Assembly (NCBI GenBank): GCA_903847155.1
Contig: CAINCU010000067.1
Span: 1-64,000 of the forward strand
DNA: 64,000 bases
From: an uncultured Gallionellaceae bacterium
GTDB taxonomy: Bacteria > Pseudomonadota > Gammaproteobacteria > Burkholderiales > Gallionellaceae
Direction: 5' to 3'
The notes under the pieces were generated by a model, which ran no database searches, was not told the DNA's origin, and saw only the letters and a program-made list of their open reading frames with translations. Position 1 is the first letter of the stretch. Every line of letters starts with the position of its first letter. Position numbers and translations under genes: made by a program. Below are positions 11,926 through 20,690 of the stretch, piece by piece.

Positions 11926-12569
11926 AACGCATCGCCCGTTCCACCCTGCAGACCGCCGTCAATCTGGTGTTCTTCGCCGTCATCGGCACCGCGATCTTGG
12001 CTTCGGTGTTTTTCCTAACGCATGACGCGATCGTGAAAAGCGAGCAGGCGGAAAAGATGAAGCTCATCACCCAGATAGCCCCGCCCGCGTTGTTCGACAA
12101 CGACATCATTCATGACACACTGAACATCCCCACCGATCCGCTGCTGAATAACGATGGCACCACGACTGCCTACCGCGCCCGCCTCAAGGGCGAACCTTCG
12201 GCAGTGGTGCTGGAAGCCATCGCGCCTGACGGTTACAGCGGCAAGATATTTTTGATTCTGGCGGTGCGCGCCAACGGCGAACTGGCCGGGGTGCGCGTGG
12301 TCGCGCACAAGGAAACGCCGGGCTTGGGCGATTACATCGACATACTAAAAAGCCCGTGGATCAAGGGCTTCGACGGCAAGTCGCGCGAGACTTATACTGA
12401 TGCCGACTGGAAAGTGAAGAAGGACGGCGGCAAGTTCGATTACATGGCCGGGGCGACCATCACTCCGCGTGCCGTGGTCAAAGCGGTGAACAAGGCGCTG
12501 CAATATTTTGCGGCGAACCGTGACAAGTTATTCACAGAGAATGCGGCGAGAACGGAGGAAAAGAAATGA
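11922..12569 (+). CDS. rnfG: Rnf electron transport complex subunit G
   Basis: RnfG carries covalently bound FMN on the periplasmic side and is homologous to NqrC. One N-terminal membrane helix (about residues 13-33) is followed by an FMN-binding domain with [14 protein letters not shown] and the attachment motif [12 protein letters not shown], where the usual SGAT is AGAT; the FMN-bearing threonine is retained. The length of 215 residues is normal. It overlaps rnfD and rnfE by ATGA. Confidence 0.95.
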   Translation: MKRIARSTLQTAVNLVFFAVIGTAILASVFFLTHDAIVKSEQAEKMKLITQIAPPALFDNDIIHDTLNIPTDPLLNNDGTTTAYRARLKGEPSAVVLEAIAPDGYSGKIFLILAVRANGELAGVRVVAHKETPGLGDYIDILKSPWIKGFDGKSRETYTDADWKVKKDGGKFDYMAGATITPRAVVKAVNKALQYFAANRDKLFTENAARTEEKK

Positions 12570-13276
12570 GCCTTCAAGAATACAAAGACATCATCCACAA
12601 CGGCCTGTGGAAACAGAATCCCGGCGTGGTGCAACTGCTGGGCATGTGTCCGTTGCTGGCAGTGAGCAGCACGGTGGTGAACGGCGTCAGCCTCGGCCTC
12701 GCCACCGCCGTGGTGATGGCCTTGAGCGGCGCAGCCGTCGCGCCCATCCGCAGCTATGTGCCGAACGAGATCCGCATCCCGGTGTTTATTCTCATCATCG
12801 CGGTGCTGGTCACCGTGGTGCAATACATGATGAACGCTTATATGTACGGCCTGTTCGTGGTGCTGGGCATCTTCATTCCGCTGATCGTCACTAACTGCAT
12901 CGTGCTGGCGCGCGTGGAAGCGTTCGCCGCCAAGAATGACGCGCTGTCTTCCGCGCTGGATGGTTTGTCCATGGGGCTGGGGCTGACCGCCGTGCTCGCT
13001 GTGCTCGGCGCGATGCGCGAACTGATCGGCAAGGGCACCTTGTTTTCGGGTATCGACCTGGCTTTGGGCGACGCAGCCAAAGGCTGGGTGTTACATATCA
13101 TTCCCAATTACCACGGCTTCCTGATTGCCATCCTGCCGCCCGGCGCGTTCATCGGCTTGGGCTGTCTCATTGCGGGCAAGAACTGGCTCAACTTGCGCTC
13201 CGCGCAAAAACGCAAAGGTGCTGATGCCACACCGACTCCGATAGAAGGCGGCTGTTCGCCAGCGATGCATCATTGA
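12566..13276 (+). CDS. rnfE: Rnf electron transport complex subunit E
   Basis: RnfE is the membrane subunit paralogous to RnfA. It opens with the family segment [23 protein letters not shown] and contains [17 protein letters not shown], the counterpart of the RnfA cysteine segment. Six membrane helices are visible in 236 residues. The hydrophilic C-terminus ([20 protein letters not shown]) is variable. It is the last rnf gene; nth starts 7 nt after its stop. Confidence 0.96.
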   Translation: MSLQEYKDIIHNGLWKQNPGVVQLLGMCPLLAVSSTVVNGVSLGLATAVVMALSGAAVAPIRSYVPNEIRIPVFILIIAVLVTVVQYMMNAYMYGLFVVLGIFIPLIVTNCIVLARVEAFAAKNDALSSALDGLSMGLGLTAVLAVLGAMRELIGKGTLFSGIDLALGDAAKGWVLHIIPNYHGFLIAILPPGAFIGLGCLIAGKNWLNLRSAQKRKGADATPTPIEGGCSPAMHH

Positions 13277-13283
13277 GCCAGCG

Positions 13284-13919
13284 ATGAATGCCGCCAAACG
13301 CCGCGAGATTTTTTTACGGCTGCAAGCGGCCAACCCACACCCCACCACCGAACTGCTGCATTCCTCGCCGTTCGAACTGCTGGTGGCGGTGATCCTCTCG
13401 GCGCAGGCCACCGACAAGAGCGTCAACCTCGCCACGCGCGAACTGTTCCCGGTTGCCAACACGCCGCAAAAAATTCTCGACCTCGGCGAAGCGAATCTGC
13501 GCGAATACGTGCAGCGCATCGGCCTTTATCAAACCAAAAGCAAACACATCATGCAGATGTGCCGCATGCTGCTGGAGCTGCACGGCGGCCAAGTGCCGCA
13601 TACGCGCGAAGCGCTGGAAGCCTTGCCCGGCGTGGGACGCAAGACCGCCAACGTGATGCTCAACACCGCCTTCGGCCAGCCCACCATCGCCGTCGATACC
13701 CACATCTTCCGCATCAGCAACCGTATCGGATTAGCTCCCGGCAAGGATGTAGCCGAAGTGGAAAAGAAGCTAATGAAGGTCGTGCCGGACGAATTCAAAC
13801 TCGACGCGCACCATTGGCTGATCCTGCACGGACGCTATGTGTGCGTGGCGCGCAAGCCCAAGTGCCGCGAATGCGTGATTCAAGACCTGTGCGAATTCCG
13901 CGAGAAAAACTTCGACTGA
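13284..13919 (+). CDS. nth: Endonuclease III (DNA glycosylase/AP lyase)
   Basis: Endonuclease III removes oxidised pyrimidines and cleaves abasic sites. The 211-residue protein shows the helix-hairpin-helix LPGVGRKTANVM with the catalytic lysine, the catalytic aspartate in VDTHIFRISNR, and the 4Fe-4S loop C-x6-C-x2-C-x5-C (CVARKPKCRECVIQDLC). The placement directly behind rnfE matches the rsx-nth order of E. coli and many other proteobacteria. Confidence 0.97.
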   Translation: MNAAKRREIFLRLQAANPHPTTELLHSSPFELLVAVILSAQATDKSVNLATRELFPVANTPQKILDLGEANLREYVQRIGLYQTKSKHIMQMCRMLLELHGGQVPHTREALEALPGVGRKTANVMLNTAFGQPTIAVDTHIFRISNRIGLAPGKDVAEVEKKLMKVVPDEFKLDAHHWLILHGRYVCVARKPKCRECVIQDLCEFREKNFD

Positions 13920-13960
13920 TGCTTGAAGAACCTGCAACGTAAACACCCTGATGCAAGACT

Positions 13961-13998
13961 AGATAATAGTTGACAATAATAGTCTACTATAAGACAAT
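13961..13998 (+). promoter_or_regulatory. Candidate promoter and repeated ATAGT motifs of the DsrC-like cassette
   Basis: TTGACA at 13970 is followed after 17 nt by GACAAT at 13993, a fair sigma-70 arrangement about 75 nt before the next ORF. The -35 element is embedded in a direct repeat, ATAGTTGAC-n4-ATAGTCTAC. The reverse-strand reading GACTATTATTGTCAACTATTATC resembles a repeated motif at 22138-22190. Confidence 0.45.
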
Positions 13999-14069
13999 TC
14001 ATAAACGATACGGCACCCGCCGTCCCGTTCGATGACGGGATGCCCCTCGAAAATTACGAGGAGTAGATC

Positions 14070-14480
14070 ATGAAAAATCTCAATGTCTTTCAACCGCTTT
14101 CTGGCGGAAGTTGTATCTCTCGTTTCAATGCTGCAAGGGTAATGGCCAAATCACTGGCCGAGTCCGATCCCGACCTTATTGAGCCTGAATTGATTGCTTG
14201 GCATGATAGTTCCACTGCCATGGCGTCACCCGTTCTGGAAGGTTGTTCTGGCGCGGATGGCTGGCACGATTACGGCGTTTCCCACAATGGGCGTCTTGAA
14301 GTGAATGTCGACGGCTTGGTTTCATTTATTTTCACCGACGCGAGTTCTTTCGATTCCTACCAGCACTTCGGGCCCGGACCATTCATAAACATTCGCGACG
14401 CGCAAGGTCAAGAAATGATCTGCCGGGTTGGCGGTAAAGCTTGCGTGCCCTTGGACGAGTGGAGCAGCAAACTCACATGA
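14070..14480 (+). CDS. Uncharacterised 136-residue protein of the DsrC-like cassette
   Basis: A clear GAGGAG lies 6 nt before the ATG. The protein is soluble, without signal peptide or membrane segment, mildly acidic, and has four cysteines at spread positions. Its second half (GWHDYGVSHNGRLEVNVDGLVSFIF...GPGPFINIRDAQGQEM) looks like a compact beta-rich domain. I do not recognise a named family. It is the first gene behind a candidate promoter and lies 39 nt before a DsrC/TusE-like gene on the same strand, so a related role is inferred from context only. Confidence 0.75.
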   Translation: MKNLNVFQPLSGGSCISRFNAARVMAKSLAESDPDLIEPELIAWHDSSTAMASPVLEGCSGADGWHDYGVSHNGRLEVNVDGLVSFIFTDASSFDSYQHFGPGPFINIRDAQGQEMICRVGGKACVPLDEWSSKLT

Positions 14481-14519
14481 ACATCTTTCAATGGTTTTTT
14501 TGCGAGGAAGGAGATCGCC

Positions 14520-14885
14520 GTGTTAAATATCAATCGCAGCGTTAATGACACAGGGAAAAACGATTTTGATCCAGAAGGTTATATGTACGATCTGGAGCAC
14601 TGGTCACCGCAATCAGCAGAACAAATGGCGCGGGAAGAAGGAATCAAGGAGCTCACCGGCGCTCACTGGCATGTGATCTACGCGATGCGCGATCTTTATC
14701 GTAAAAAAGGAAGTTCTGCGAATGCCCGAGAAGCGATGCATATGCTGGAGGAGGAATTTGCAATCGAAGGCGGGCGTCTCTACCTCTACGAGTTGTTTCC
14801 GAAAGGGCCGGTTAGTCAGGGTTCGCGCTTAGGTGGAGTGCCGGTTCCACCCTATGCCAGCGATGCTTCAGACTGGACTGGCTGA
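14520..14885 (+). CDS. DsrC/TusE-family protein without catalytic cysteines
   Basis: The fold signature of DsrC/TusE is plain: DPEGYMYDLEHWSPQSAEQMAREEGIKEL, HWHVIYAMRDLYRKKG and LYLYELFPKGPVSQGSRLGGVPVP. Family members normally end with one (TusE) or two (DsrC) conserved cysteines that carry persulfide or trisulfide sulfur. Here the tail is PPYASDASDWTG and the whole protein contains no cysteine. Such members have been grouped as RspA, proposed to be regulatory rather than sulfur-carrying. Translation starts at GTG, chosen because GAGGAAGGAG stands 6 nt upstream. No tusBCD/dsrEFH or dsrAB genes are in this window. Confidence 0.88.
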   Translation: MLNINRSVNDTGKNDFDPEGYMYDLEHWSPQSAEQMAREEGIKELTGAHWHVIYAMRDLYRKKGSSANAREAMHMLEEEFAIEGGRLYLYELFPKGPVSQGSRLGGVPVPPYASDASDWTG

Positions 14886-14976
14886 AAGAAGTGTGGATTG
14901 GCGAAGCATTGCAGTCGTCATCGAACGCTGTAGTCTGATTTTTTCATTTATTTATCTGCAAATGAAGGAGAACATC

Positions 14977-15207
14977 ATGAACAAAGCTGATATGTTGATT
15001 TATATACACCCCGATCTGGATGCGAAAAAGATCACTGAACTGGAAATAACAGTTGCGTCGCGCAGCGGGGTTGATTGTGCCGCATTCGACACGCATTCGC
15101 ATCACCATGCCTTGATGGTGCAATACGACCCGGACAGGATCGAAGGCATGGAGATTCTGGATATGGTGCGCAATACCGATCCGGTAGCGTCAATAGTGGG
15201 ACTTTAG
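14977..15207 (+). CDS. Small HMA-like-fold protein of the DsrC-like cassette
   Basis: The start at 14977 has AAGGAG 6-7 nt upstream; the longer ORF-track version (14833) overlaps the previous gene and lacks this. The 76-residue product suggests a beta-alpha-beta-beta-alpha-beta ferredoxin-like fold as in heavy-metal-associated domains: MLIYIHPDLDAKKITELEITVASRSGVDCAAFD, HALMVQYDPDRIEGMEILDMVRN, ASIVGL. The CxxC metal site is absent; one cysteine and an HSHHH cluster are present. A protein-binding or metal-binding role is possible. Function unknown; third gene of the cassette. Confidence 0.75.
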   Translation: MNKADMLIYIHPDLDAKKITELEITVASRSGVDCAAFDTHSHHHALMVQYDPDRIEGMEILDMVRNTDPVASIVGL

Positions 15208-15238
15208 ACCCGAGTGAAAAGCCAGACCACCGTTTGAC

Positions 15239-15330
15239 CGCAAGGCCGTACCCGCAGGGTGCAAGAACCTTCTGCGAGGTAAATACAGGTATCTTCACTT
15301 GATACAGGTTTGCCTGTTGAAGGGATTAGC
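15239..15330. repeat. Dispersed 3'-end palindromic repeat, copy 2 (degenerate)
   Basis: Starts 31 nt after the preceding stop. It aligns with copy 1 over TACCCGCAGGGTGCAAG, CTGCGAGGTAAATAC and GGTTTGCCTGTTGAAGGG, the last a diverged form of the GCCTATTGACGGG core. Confidence 0.6.
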
Positions 15331-15374
15331 GAATGTGGTCTTGAACTCTTGAAAGATAAAGGTGCCAACTATCG

Positions 15375-16979
15375 CTAGTGATCACGAAAGTGAGCCACAA
15401 CATCGTGCAGCTTGCCAGCCGTCAGCCGCAAGTCTTGGACATCACCGCTGACCTGCGCGAAAGAGGCGCTGTTCTCCTCAATCAAGCGCGATATCTGTTC
15501 CGTATTGTGAGCAACTTCTTGCGTAGCAACGGACTGTTCCCGCGCCGATTCAGCTATTCCACTCGATTTCTCAGTGACATTCTGGCTCAACGCGGTTATC
15601 TGTATAAAGCTCTTGTGGGTCTGCTCGATAAATCCACGCCCTTGCTGAACTTGCTTGACGGCATTATCCATCGTTGCCACAGTGGCTTTGGTGGTCGTCT
15701 GGATGCTATTAACCATGCGATCAATATCGGCAGTTGTAGTCGAAGTACGCTCGGCCAGTTTGCGCACCTCGTCAGCTACCACGGCAAATCCCCGCCCCAG
15801 TTCACCGGCTCGCGCCGACTCAATAGCAGCATTAAGTGCCAACAGATTGGTCTGGTCGGCAATCTCTTTGACGATCTTCGTCATCGTCCCGATCTGATAG
15901 ATTGACTCACTTAACTTGTTTATATTTTCGCCTGATGTTTGGACTGCCACGGCAACCTGATCGGTAGCTTCGATGCTGCGCGTCATGCGTTGATTGCCCT
16001 CGTTGACGACATCCAGTGTGGTTCTAGCCGAATCAGCCGATGTTTCGGCTGTCTGAGCTACTTGTGTCACCGAAGATGATAATTTGCCCATAGCGGTGCT
16101 AACTTGGGTGATGCGCTCGGTCTGGTTACGAGAAAGCTCAGTTACGCGCCCTACCTGCTCGTCAAGATGCTCACAGCGATCTTCCAACTCCTCTGTACTT
16201 CGACGTATTTCGTCAATCATCACACTTATATGTGTCTGCGCCACCGCCAAGCCGGCAAGTACGCGGCCAACCTCATCGGGACGATTCACCGGAATCTCGT
16301 TCCCGAGGTTGCCTTGGGCAATCTGGTCGAAAAATCCAATAGCCTCTTCAAGAGGGTTGGCGACAGTGGCGGACATGAACCATAAACTGCCTACCGCCGA
16401 AATCAGGCATGTCGCGATAGTAGCGGCTGTCAGTACAGTCCAACCTTGAAGCCCAGCCAATCCGGTGGCAACTGCAAGCAGAACCATCCACGACACAAAC
16501 ATGGCATAGCGCGTATTGAAGGAAAACCCGGATATCAGATCAGCGAGCGAGAAGCTTTTTAGTCTGGACTGCTTGTTATTGACTGCCTTATAGTGATTTG
16601 ATACAGATTGTTTCTCCGCCTCCGAGGGCTCGGTGCGAACTGACATATAGCCGATAGTTTTGTTTTTTTCGCGCACCGGAACAATCAGCGCCTTGACCCA
16701 ATAGTAATCACCGTTCTTGCAACGATTTTTGACTACCCCCTGCCAAGGTAGACCCGAATTGATAGTGTTCCATAAATCTGCAAACGCCTCCGGCGGCATA
16801 TCCGGATGTCGGATAATATTGTGACTATGGCCAAGCAACTCTTCCTGAGAATACCCACTCACTTTAATGAAGGTGTCGTTCACGTAAGTGATGACTCCCT
16901 TGAGGTCCGTCTTTGAAACAATCATCTCCCCGCGGGGGAAAGAACATTCATTGTTGGTCACAGGTAGATTGATTTTCAT
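15375..16979 (-). CDS. Aer-like PAS-domain chemoreceptor
   Basis: The domain order is that of the aerotaxis receptor Aer. An N-terminal PAS domain (about residues 15-125; [39 protein letters not shown]) would sense redox state through FAD. A hydrophobic hairpin of two membrane helices follows (about 158-205) without a periplasmic domain, then a HAMP-like linker and a methyl-accepting signalling domain with the hairpin tip [22 protein letters not shown]. It signals through CheW/CheA to the flagellar motor. No other chemotaxis genes are nearby. The long intergenic stretch upstream holds a palindrome that may be an operator. Confidence 0.92.
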   Translation of the reverse strand: MKINLPVTNNECSFPRGEMIVSKTDLKGVITYVNDTFIKVSGYSQEELLGHSHNIIRHPDMPPEAFADLWNTINSGLPWQGVVKNRCKNGDYYWVKALIVPVREKNKTIGYMSVRTEPSEAEKQSVSNHYKAVNNKQSRLKSFSLADLISGFSFNTRYAMFVSWMVLLAVATGLAGLQGWTVLTAATIATCLISAVGSLWFMSATVANPLEEAIGFFDQIAQGNLGNEIPVNRPDEVGRVLAGLAVAQTHISVMIDEIRRSTEELEDRCEHLDEQVGRVTELSRNQTERITQVSTAMGKLSSSVTQVAQTAETSADSARTTLDVVNEGNQRMTRSIEATDQVAVAVQTSGENINKLSESIYQIGTMTKIVKEIADQTNLLALNAAIESARAGELGRGFAVVADEVRKLAERTSTTTADIDRMVNSIQTTTKATVATMDNAVKQVQQGRGFIEQTHKSFIQITALSQNVTEKSSGIAESAREQSVATQEVAHNTEQISRLIEENSASFAQVSGDVQDLRLTAGKLHDVVAHFRDH

Positions 16980-17420
16980 GTGATTATCTCGGAATATTTG
17001 GTTTTCTTACTCTCTGTTTTAGAACAATAATTTATTGTTACAAACACCTAGCATACGAATGCACTTGATGACACGATACCGATACTGACAGATAGTCTGC
17101 ACTTTAAAATATACCGACGTTCTCATTAGCAAAGCGAATTGAACGTGGCACTTCGATTTCAGCTTTTATTATTGCTCGCTTTTAAAATACGAAATGGCAT
17201 CAGATGTATTTCACAGTGCTAGGGTAGCAGCTTCTCTGGCTATACAAGTTATGAAAAGAGGCAATAAAATGGGCCATTTAAAGAAAAATCAGATGAATTA
17301 TGAACTTCAGTTTGGCTCGAAGAAGCTATAGCTCCCGCTCTTCTATGGCCCGACAGGGGACAGCCGCCAAGGACATGAATTGACCGAGTACCGCTCAAGC
17401 ACACTATACACCCCTGTGTT
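16980..17420. other. Intergenic region without a supported gene
   Basis: About 440 bp, AT-rich. I see no ORF with a convincing ribosome binding site. It contains one perfect palindrome near the chemoreceptor start (listed separately). The part next to the MFS gene on the left side of that gene has no clear terminator. Confidence 0.5.
17023..17039. promoter_or_regulatory. Perfect palindrome upstream of the Aer-like gene
   Basis: AACAATAA-T-TTATTGTT is an 8-bp perfect inverted repeat with a 1-nt centre, 44-60 bp before the chemoreceptor start, where an operator could lie. A related CAATAAA-A-TTTATTG occurs at 22442-22456. The binding protein is unknown. Confidence 0.35.
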
Positions 17421-18623
17421 TCAGCTATTTGCACGCCCCCATCTAAGCGCCGCCAATCCGCCAATCACCATCAGCACTACCAATCCAAACCCTATGATGG
17501 TTATCGAAATCGGCGCGCCCGCCGCAGCCGCCCAACCATAGCCGCCCACGAACACTAGCATCGCAATGTTCTCCGCAAAATTCTGCACTGCCAATGCGCT
17601 GCCTGCACCTATGCTTTCATGTCCGCGCTCTTGTAGCAGGGCGTTGAGCGGAACGACGAAGGAGCCGCCGCAGATTCCGATGGCGACCATCATGGCGTAG
17701 GCGAGGCCGAGGTTGTGGACGAAAGCGAGTGTCATGATTACTGCTCCCAGCAGCAGGCCGCCGAACAGTGCGCGGTTTACGTTGGCCAGCGATATCCACA
17801 AGCCAGCGCCGCCCGCACCCAGCACGATACCGACGGAGACTGCCCCCATCAGATTGGAGGGGGTTTGGTTGTCGGTGATGAGCAGCACAGTGGGTACCCA
17901 GACGAATAGCATCAGGCGCAACGTGGTGCCACTGCCCCAGAACACACTGGTTCCAAGCAGGCTGAAGCGCGCGTCTGGATTTCTGAACAAGCAGGAGAGC
18001 GAGGTCACAAATTTTTTCAGCAGCATCCACGGATGAAAACTTGCGTCTGATTTTTCTGCGGCCAGCGACGGGATAAACAAATTGGCAAATGTGGCCAGGG
18101 TGTATGCCGCCACCACGCCGCTGAATGCCGCATTCAGCGAATGATCTGCCAGCCAACCGCCCAGTATCACGCCGAGCAAAATGGCGACGATGGTGGAACC
18201 TTCCATCATACCGTTGGCGCGTACCAGCGAGACCGAGCCGAACATCTGCGCGAGGATTCCGTACTTTGCTGGCGAGTACATCGCCGCGCCTATGCCGATC
18301 ATGGCGTAGGCGGTGAGCGGGTTGATGCCGGACACCATGGCGAGTGCGCCCGCGAGTTTAATCAAGTTCGCCACAAGCATCACGCGGCCTTTGGGAAAGC
18401 CGTCGGCGATTTGCCCGACGAAGGGTGCAAACAAAATGAAGGGCACAACGAAGGATTCTTGCAGCATCGGCACCAGATTTAGCAACCCCTGTGATTTCAA
18501 GATGGCGATGGCGGCAATAAGGATGGCGTTGTCGGCCAGCGCGGAAAGGAATTGCGCCACCAACACTGCTATCATACCTAATGAGAGCAGCGGCAGATTG
18601 AGGGATGTTCTTTGATTCGTCAA
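17421..18623 (-). CDS. lplT: LplT-like lysophospholipid transporter (MFS)
   Basis: The sequence follows E. coli LplT closely: MIAVLVAQFLSALADNAIL, ILFAPFVGQIADGFPKGRVM, AMYSPAKYGILAQMFG, ANGMMEGSTIVAILLG and FVVPLNALLQERGHESIGAGSALAVQNF, with about twelve membrane segments. LplT flips lysophospholipids inward for re-acylation by Aas; no aas gene is visible here. The ORF track starts at a TTG at 18710 right behind the upstream stop, giving a non-homologous N-terminus. The TTG at 18623 (MTNQRTSLNLPLLSLGM) fits the family start best; an ATG at 18575 is also possible. No start has a good RBS. Confidence 0.85.
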   Translation of the reverse strand: MTNQRTSLNLPLLSLGMIAVLVAQFLSALADNAILIAAIAILKSQGLLNLVPMLQESFVVPFILFAPFVGQIADGFPKGRVMLVANLIKLAGALAMVSGINPLTAYAMIGIGAAMYSPAKYGILAQMFGSVSLVRANGMMEGSTIVAILLGVILGGWLADHSLNAAFSGVVAAYTLATFANLFIPSLAAEKSDASFHPWMLLKKFVTSLSCLFRNPDARFSLLGTSVFWGSGTTLRLMLFVWVPTVLLITDNQTPSNLMGAVSVGIVLGAGGAGLWISLANVNRALFGGLLLGAVIMTLAFVHNLGLAYAMMVAIGICGGSFVVPLNALLQERGHESIGAGSALAVQNFAENIAMLVFVGGYGWAAAAGAPISITIIGFGLVVLMVIGGLAALRWGRANS

Positions 18624-18710
18624 AACGGCGCGGATTGGGCTACTTCTGGTGGTGCGCGGGTGGGGAGCCCAACGATCTAACCAAGCTACACCGCTGAACT
18701 CGCACAGCAA

Positions 18711-19268
18711 TTACGGATTTTGAGTTTTTCCGCCAGCTGCTGAACCAGAAGCGGCAGGCGCATCAGCTACTGGCTCAGGCTTGGTTTCAACTACGCCTGA
18801 AGTCGGCGCTCCCATCGCAGCCGGAGCAGCCATCGGTGCATCAGGTACTGACACAGGTTTGGTTTCCACTATACCTGAAGTCGGCGCTCCCACAGCAGCC
18901 GGAGCAGCCATCGGTGCAACAGTTCCTGCCATTGCTGGAGGAATATCTTTCGTTTCGATGTCATCAGCATTTTCTGCATTCTTAATTTTGTTAATCGCAG
19001 CATGGGCAAACTTGGAATGGCGACCATTGGCGTGTTCAGACAAATAAATCTCATATGCCTCGATCGTATTGATATCCTTGGCCGAGGTCCATGAGTCCAT
19101 TTCATATCTCTCGTTACCATCGGAACTTTGCGTTTTATCTTCCGCCCACGCATTCCCGCCCAACAACAGCATCGCCGCGAACAACGTAATGACATAAGTT
19201 GATTTCTTCACGACCCCCCCTTTGCTGACCACCGAACTTTTCGCAACCTGATGAATTTCAGCAACCAT
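18711..19268 (-). CDS. Secreted Ala/Pro-rich repeat protein, unknown function
   Basis: A signal peptide (KKSTYVITLFAAMLLLGGNAWAEDK) leads into a short helical motif, IEAYEIYLSEHANGRHSKFAHAAINKIK, of the type found in TPR/Tol-associated periplasmic proteins. The rest is low complexity with a duplicated 26-residue unit, APMAAPAA(V/M)GAPTSG(I/V)VETKP. The ATG at 19268 has no RBS and adds about 19 residues before the signal peptide. A GTG at 19211 with AAGG upstream is an equally good start and would give 166 residues. Location is probably the periplasm or cell surface. I cannot assign a function. Confidence 0.7.
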   Translation of the reverse strand: MVAEIHQVAKSSVVSKGGVVKKSTYVITLFAAMLLLGGNAWAEDKTQSSDGNERYEMDSWTSAKDINTIEAYEIYLSEHANGRHSKFAHAAINKIKNAENADDIETKDIPPAMAGTVAPMAAPAAVGAPTSGIVETKPVSVPDAPMAAPAAMGAPTSGVVETKPEPVADAPAASGSAAGGKTQNP

Positions 19269-19376
19269 CGCAAAGTGCTAAAACCGCGAAATGAAACCCA
19301 CCCCCTTGATTTCGGGCAATTATACCTTTGATCAAAATACTATTTTTAATTTTGCTAAGTGCCAGTCTGCAAGCAC

Positions 19377-20234
19377 CTAGCTCTTTGTATCACCCACCTG
19401 CAACACTAGCGAACGTTCTGCCAACAGCGAATGCAACCTGCGACTGTCGGAGCGCAGCACGGTGAATTGCCATTCGCCGATCTGGATTTGCTCACCGCGT
19501 TTGGGCAATTGACCTGCCGCTTTGAGCACGAGGCCGCCGATGGTGTCGTAGTCTTCGTCGCTGAACTGCGTGCCTAGTGTTTCGTTGAAATCGGCGATCT
19601 CGGTATCGGCTTTGACGCGCCAATGCGCATCATCCTGGCGGATGATATTGTCCTCGTCTTCATCGAAATCGTATTCGTCCGCGATGTCGCCGACGATCTG
19701 TTCCAGCACGTCTTCGATGGTGACCATGCCGCACACGCCGCCGTATTCATCCACCACCAGCGCGATGTGGTTGCGGTTGCTGCGGAAGTCGCGCAGCAGC
19801 ACGTTGAGGCGTTTCGCTTCCGGCACGAACACTGCGGGGCGCAGCATGTCGCGCACGTTGAATTCTTCGCCCGCGTAATAACGCAACAGGTCTTTCGCCA
19901 GCAAAATGCCGATGATGTTGTCTTTGTCACCGTCGGTGACGGGAAAGCGCGAGTGCGCGGTTTCGATGACGTAGGGGATGAATTTTTCCGGCGGTTGGCT
20001 GATGTCGATGACATCCATCTGCGCGCGGGGAATCATGATCTCGCGCACCTGCTGTTCGGAAACCTGGATGACTCCTTCCATCATGGACAAGGCATCGGCA
20101 TCCAGCAGGTTGCGCTCGTAAGCGCTGTGCAACAGGGAGATTAACTGCTCGCGGTCTTCCGGCTCGCGCAATAGCAGCGTGGAGAGCCGTTCCAACAGGG
20201 TGGGTTTGTTACTGTTACTTTCCGAACCGTCCAT
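19377..20234 (-). CDS. corC: CorC/HlyC-family CBS-domain protein
   Basis: The soluble 285-residue protein has a CBS pair (about residues 65-185; REIMIPRAQMDVIDI, ALVVDEYGGVCGMVTIEDVLEQIVGDI) and the C-terminal CorC_HlyC domain (about 200-280; DYDTIGGLVLKAAGQLPKRGEQI). CorC has been linked to Mg2+/Co2+ efflux and the CBS pair binds nucleotide. It follows ybeY by 9 nt, giving the conserved order miaB-ybeY-corC (ybeZ is missing from the usual block). Confidence 0.93.
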   Translation of the reverse strand: MDGSESNSNKPTLLERLSTLLLREPEDREQLISLLHSAYERNLLDADALSMMEGVIQVSEQQVREIMIPRAQMDVIDISQPPEKFIPYVIETAHSRFPVTDGDKDNIIGILLAKDLLRYYAGEEFNVRDMLRPAVFVPEAKRLNVLLRDFRSNRNHIALVVDEYGGVCGMVTIEDVLEQIVGDIADEYDFDEDEDNIIRQDDAHWRVKADTEIADFNETLGTQFSDEDYDTIGGLVLKAAGQLPKRGEQIQIGEWQFTVLRSDSRRLHSLLAERSLVLQVGDTKS

Positions 20235-20243
20235 ACAACACTT

Positions 20244-20690
20244 TTAACTAACCAGATAAGGCGCAGGATACCGCAATTTGAGCAGCAACGCTGTCTCGCG
20301 CTCCTCCATTGCTTCGGCCTCGCGCTTCTTTTCGTGATCGTAACCTTGCAGATGCAAGGCGGCGTGAATGGTGAGATGCGCGTAGTGCGCCAGCAATTCC
20401 TTGTCTTGCTCCTTGGCCTCGCGCGCCACTACCGGCGCGCAAATGACAACATCGCCATAAAGTACATCAGTATCGTCATAGACAAAGGTCAGCACATTGG
20501 TGGCGTAATCCTTGCCGCGATAACTCAGATTCAGCGCGCGCCCTTCGACTTCATCCACGATGCGCAACGCCATTTGTACATCCTGTTCCAGCGCGACTTT
20601 TACCCAGCGCCGGAGTTGCTGTCGCGTTGGCAGAATCTTGGCGTTGCTGGCGTATTGCACCGACAGTGAAAGTTTATGTAAGTTGCTCAT
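20244..20690 (-). CDS. ybeY: Endoribonuclease YbeY (rRNA maturation factor)
   Basis: YbeY is a zinc endoribonuclease needed for 16S rRNA 3'-end maturation and ribosome quality control. The metal-binding H-x3-H-x5-H motif is visible as [11 protein letters not shown], and the preceding [12 protein letters not shown] and GDVVICAPV match the family. The length is 148 residues. Its ATG overlaps the miaB stop (ATGA). Confidence 0.95.
   Translation of the reverse strand: MSNLHKLSLSVQYASNAKILPTRQQLRRWVKVALEQDVQMALRIVDEVEGRALNLSYRGKDYATNVLTFVYDDTDVLYGDVVICAPVVAREAKEQDKELLAHYAHLTIHAALHLQGYDHEKKREAEAMEERETALLLKLRYPAPYLVS

Noticed and set aside
14833-14976. N-terminal extension of the HMA-like small protein
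   Set aside because: Overlaps the DsrC-like gene in another frame. The ATG at 14977 has AAGGAG at the right distance.
17251-17331. 26-codon ORF starting MKRGNKMGHLKK in the gap before the MFS gene
   Set aside because: No ribosome binding site and no support beyond an open frame.
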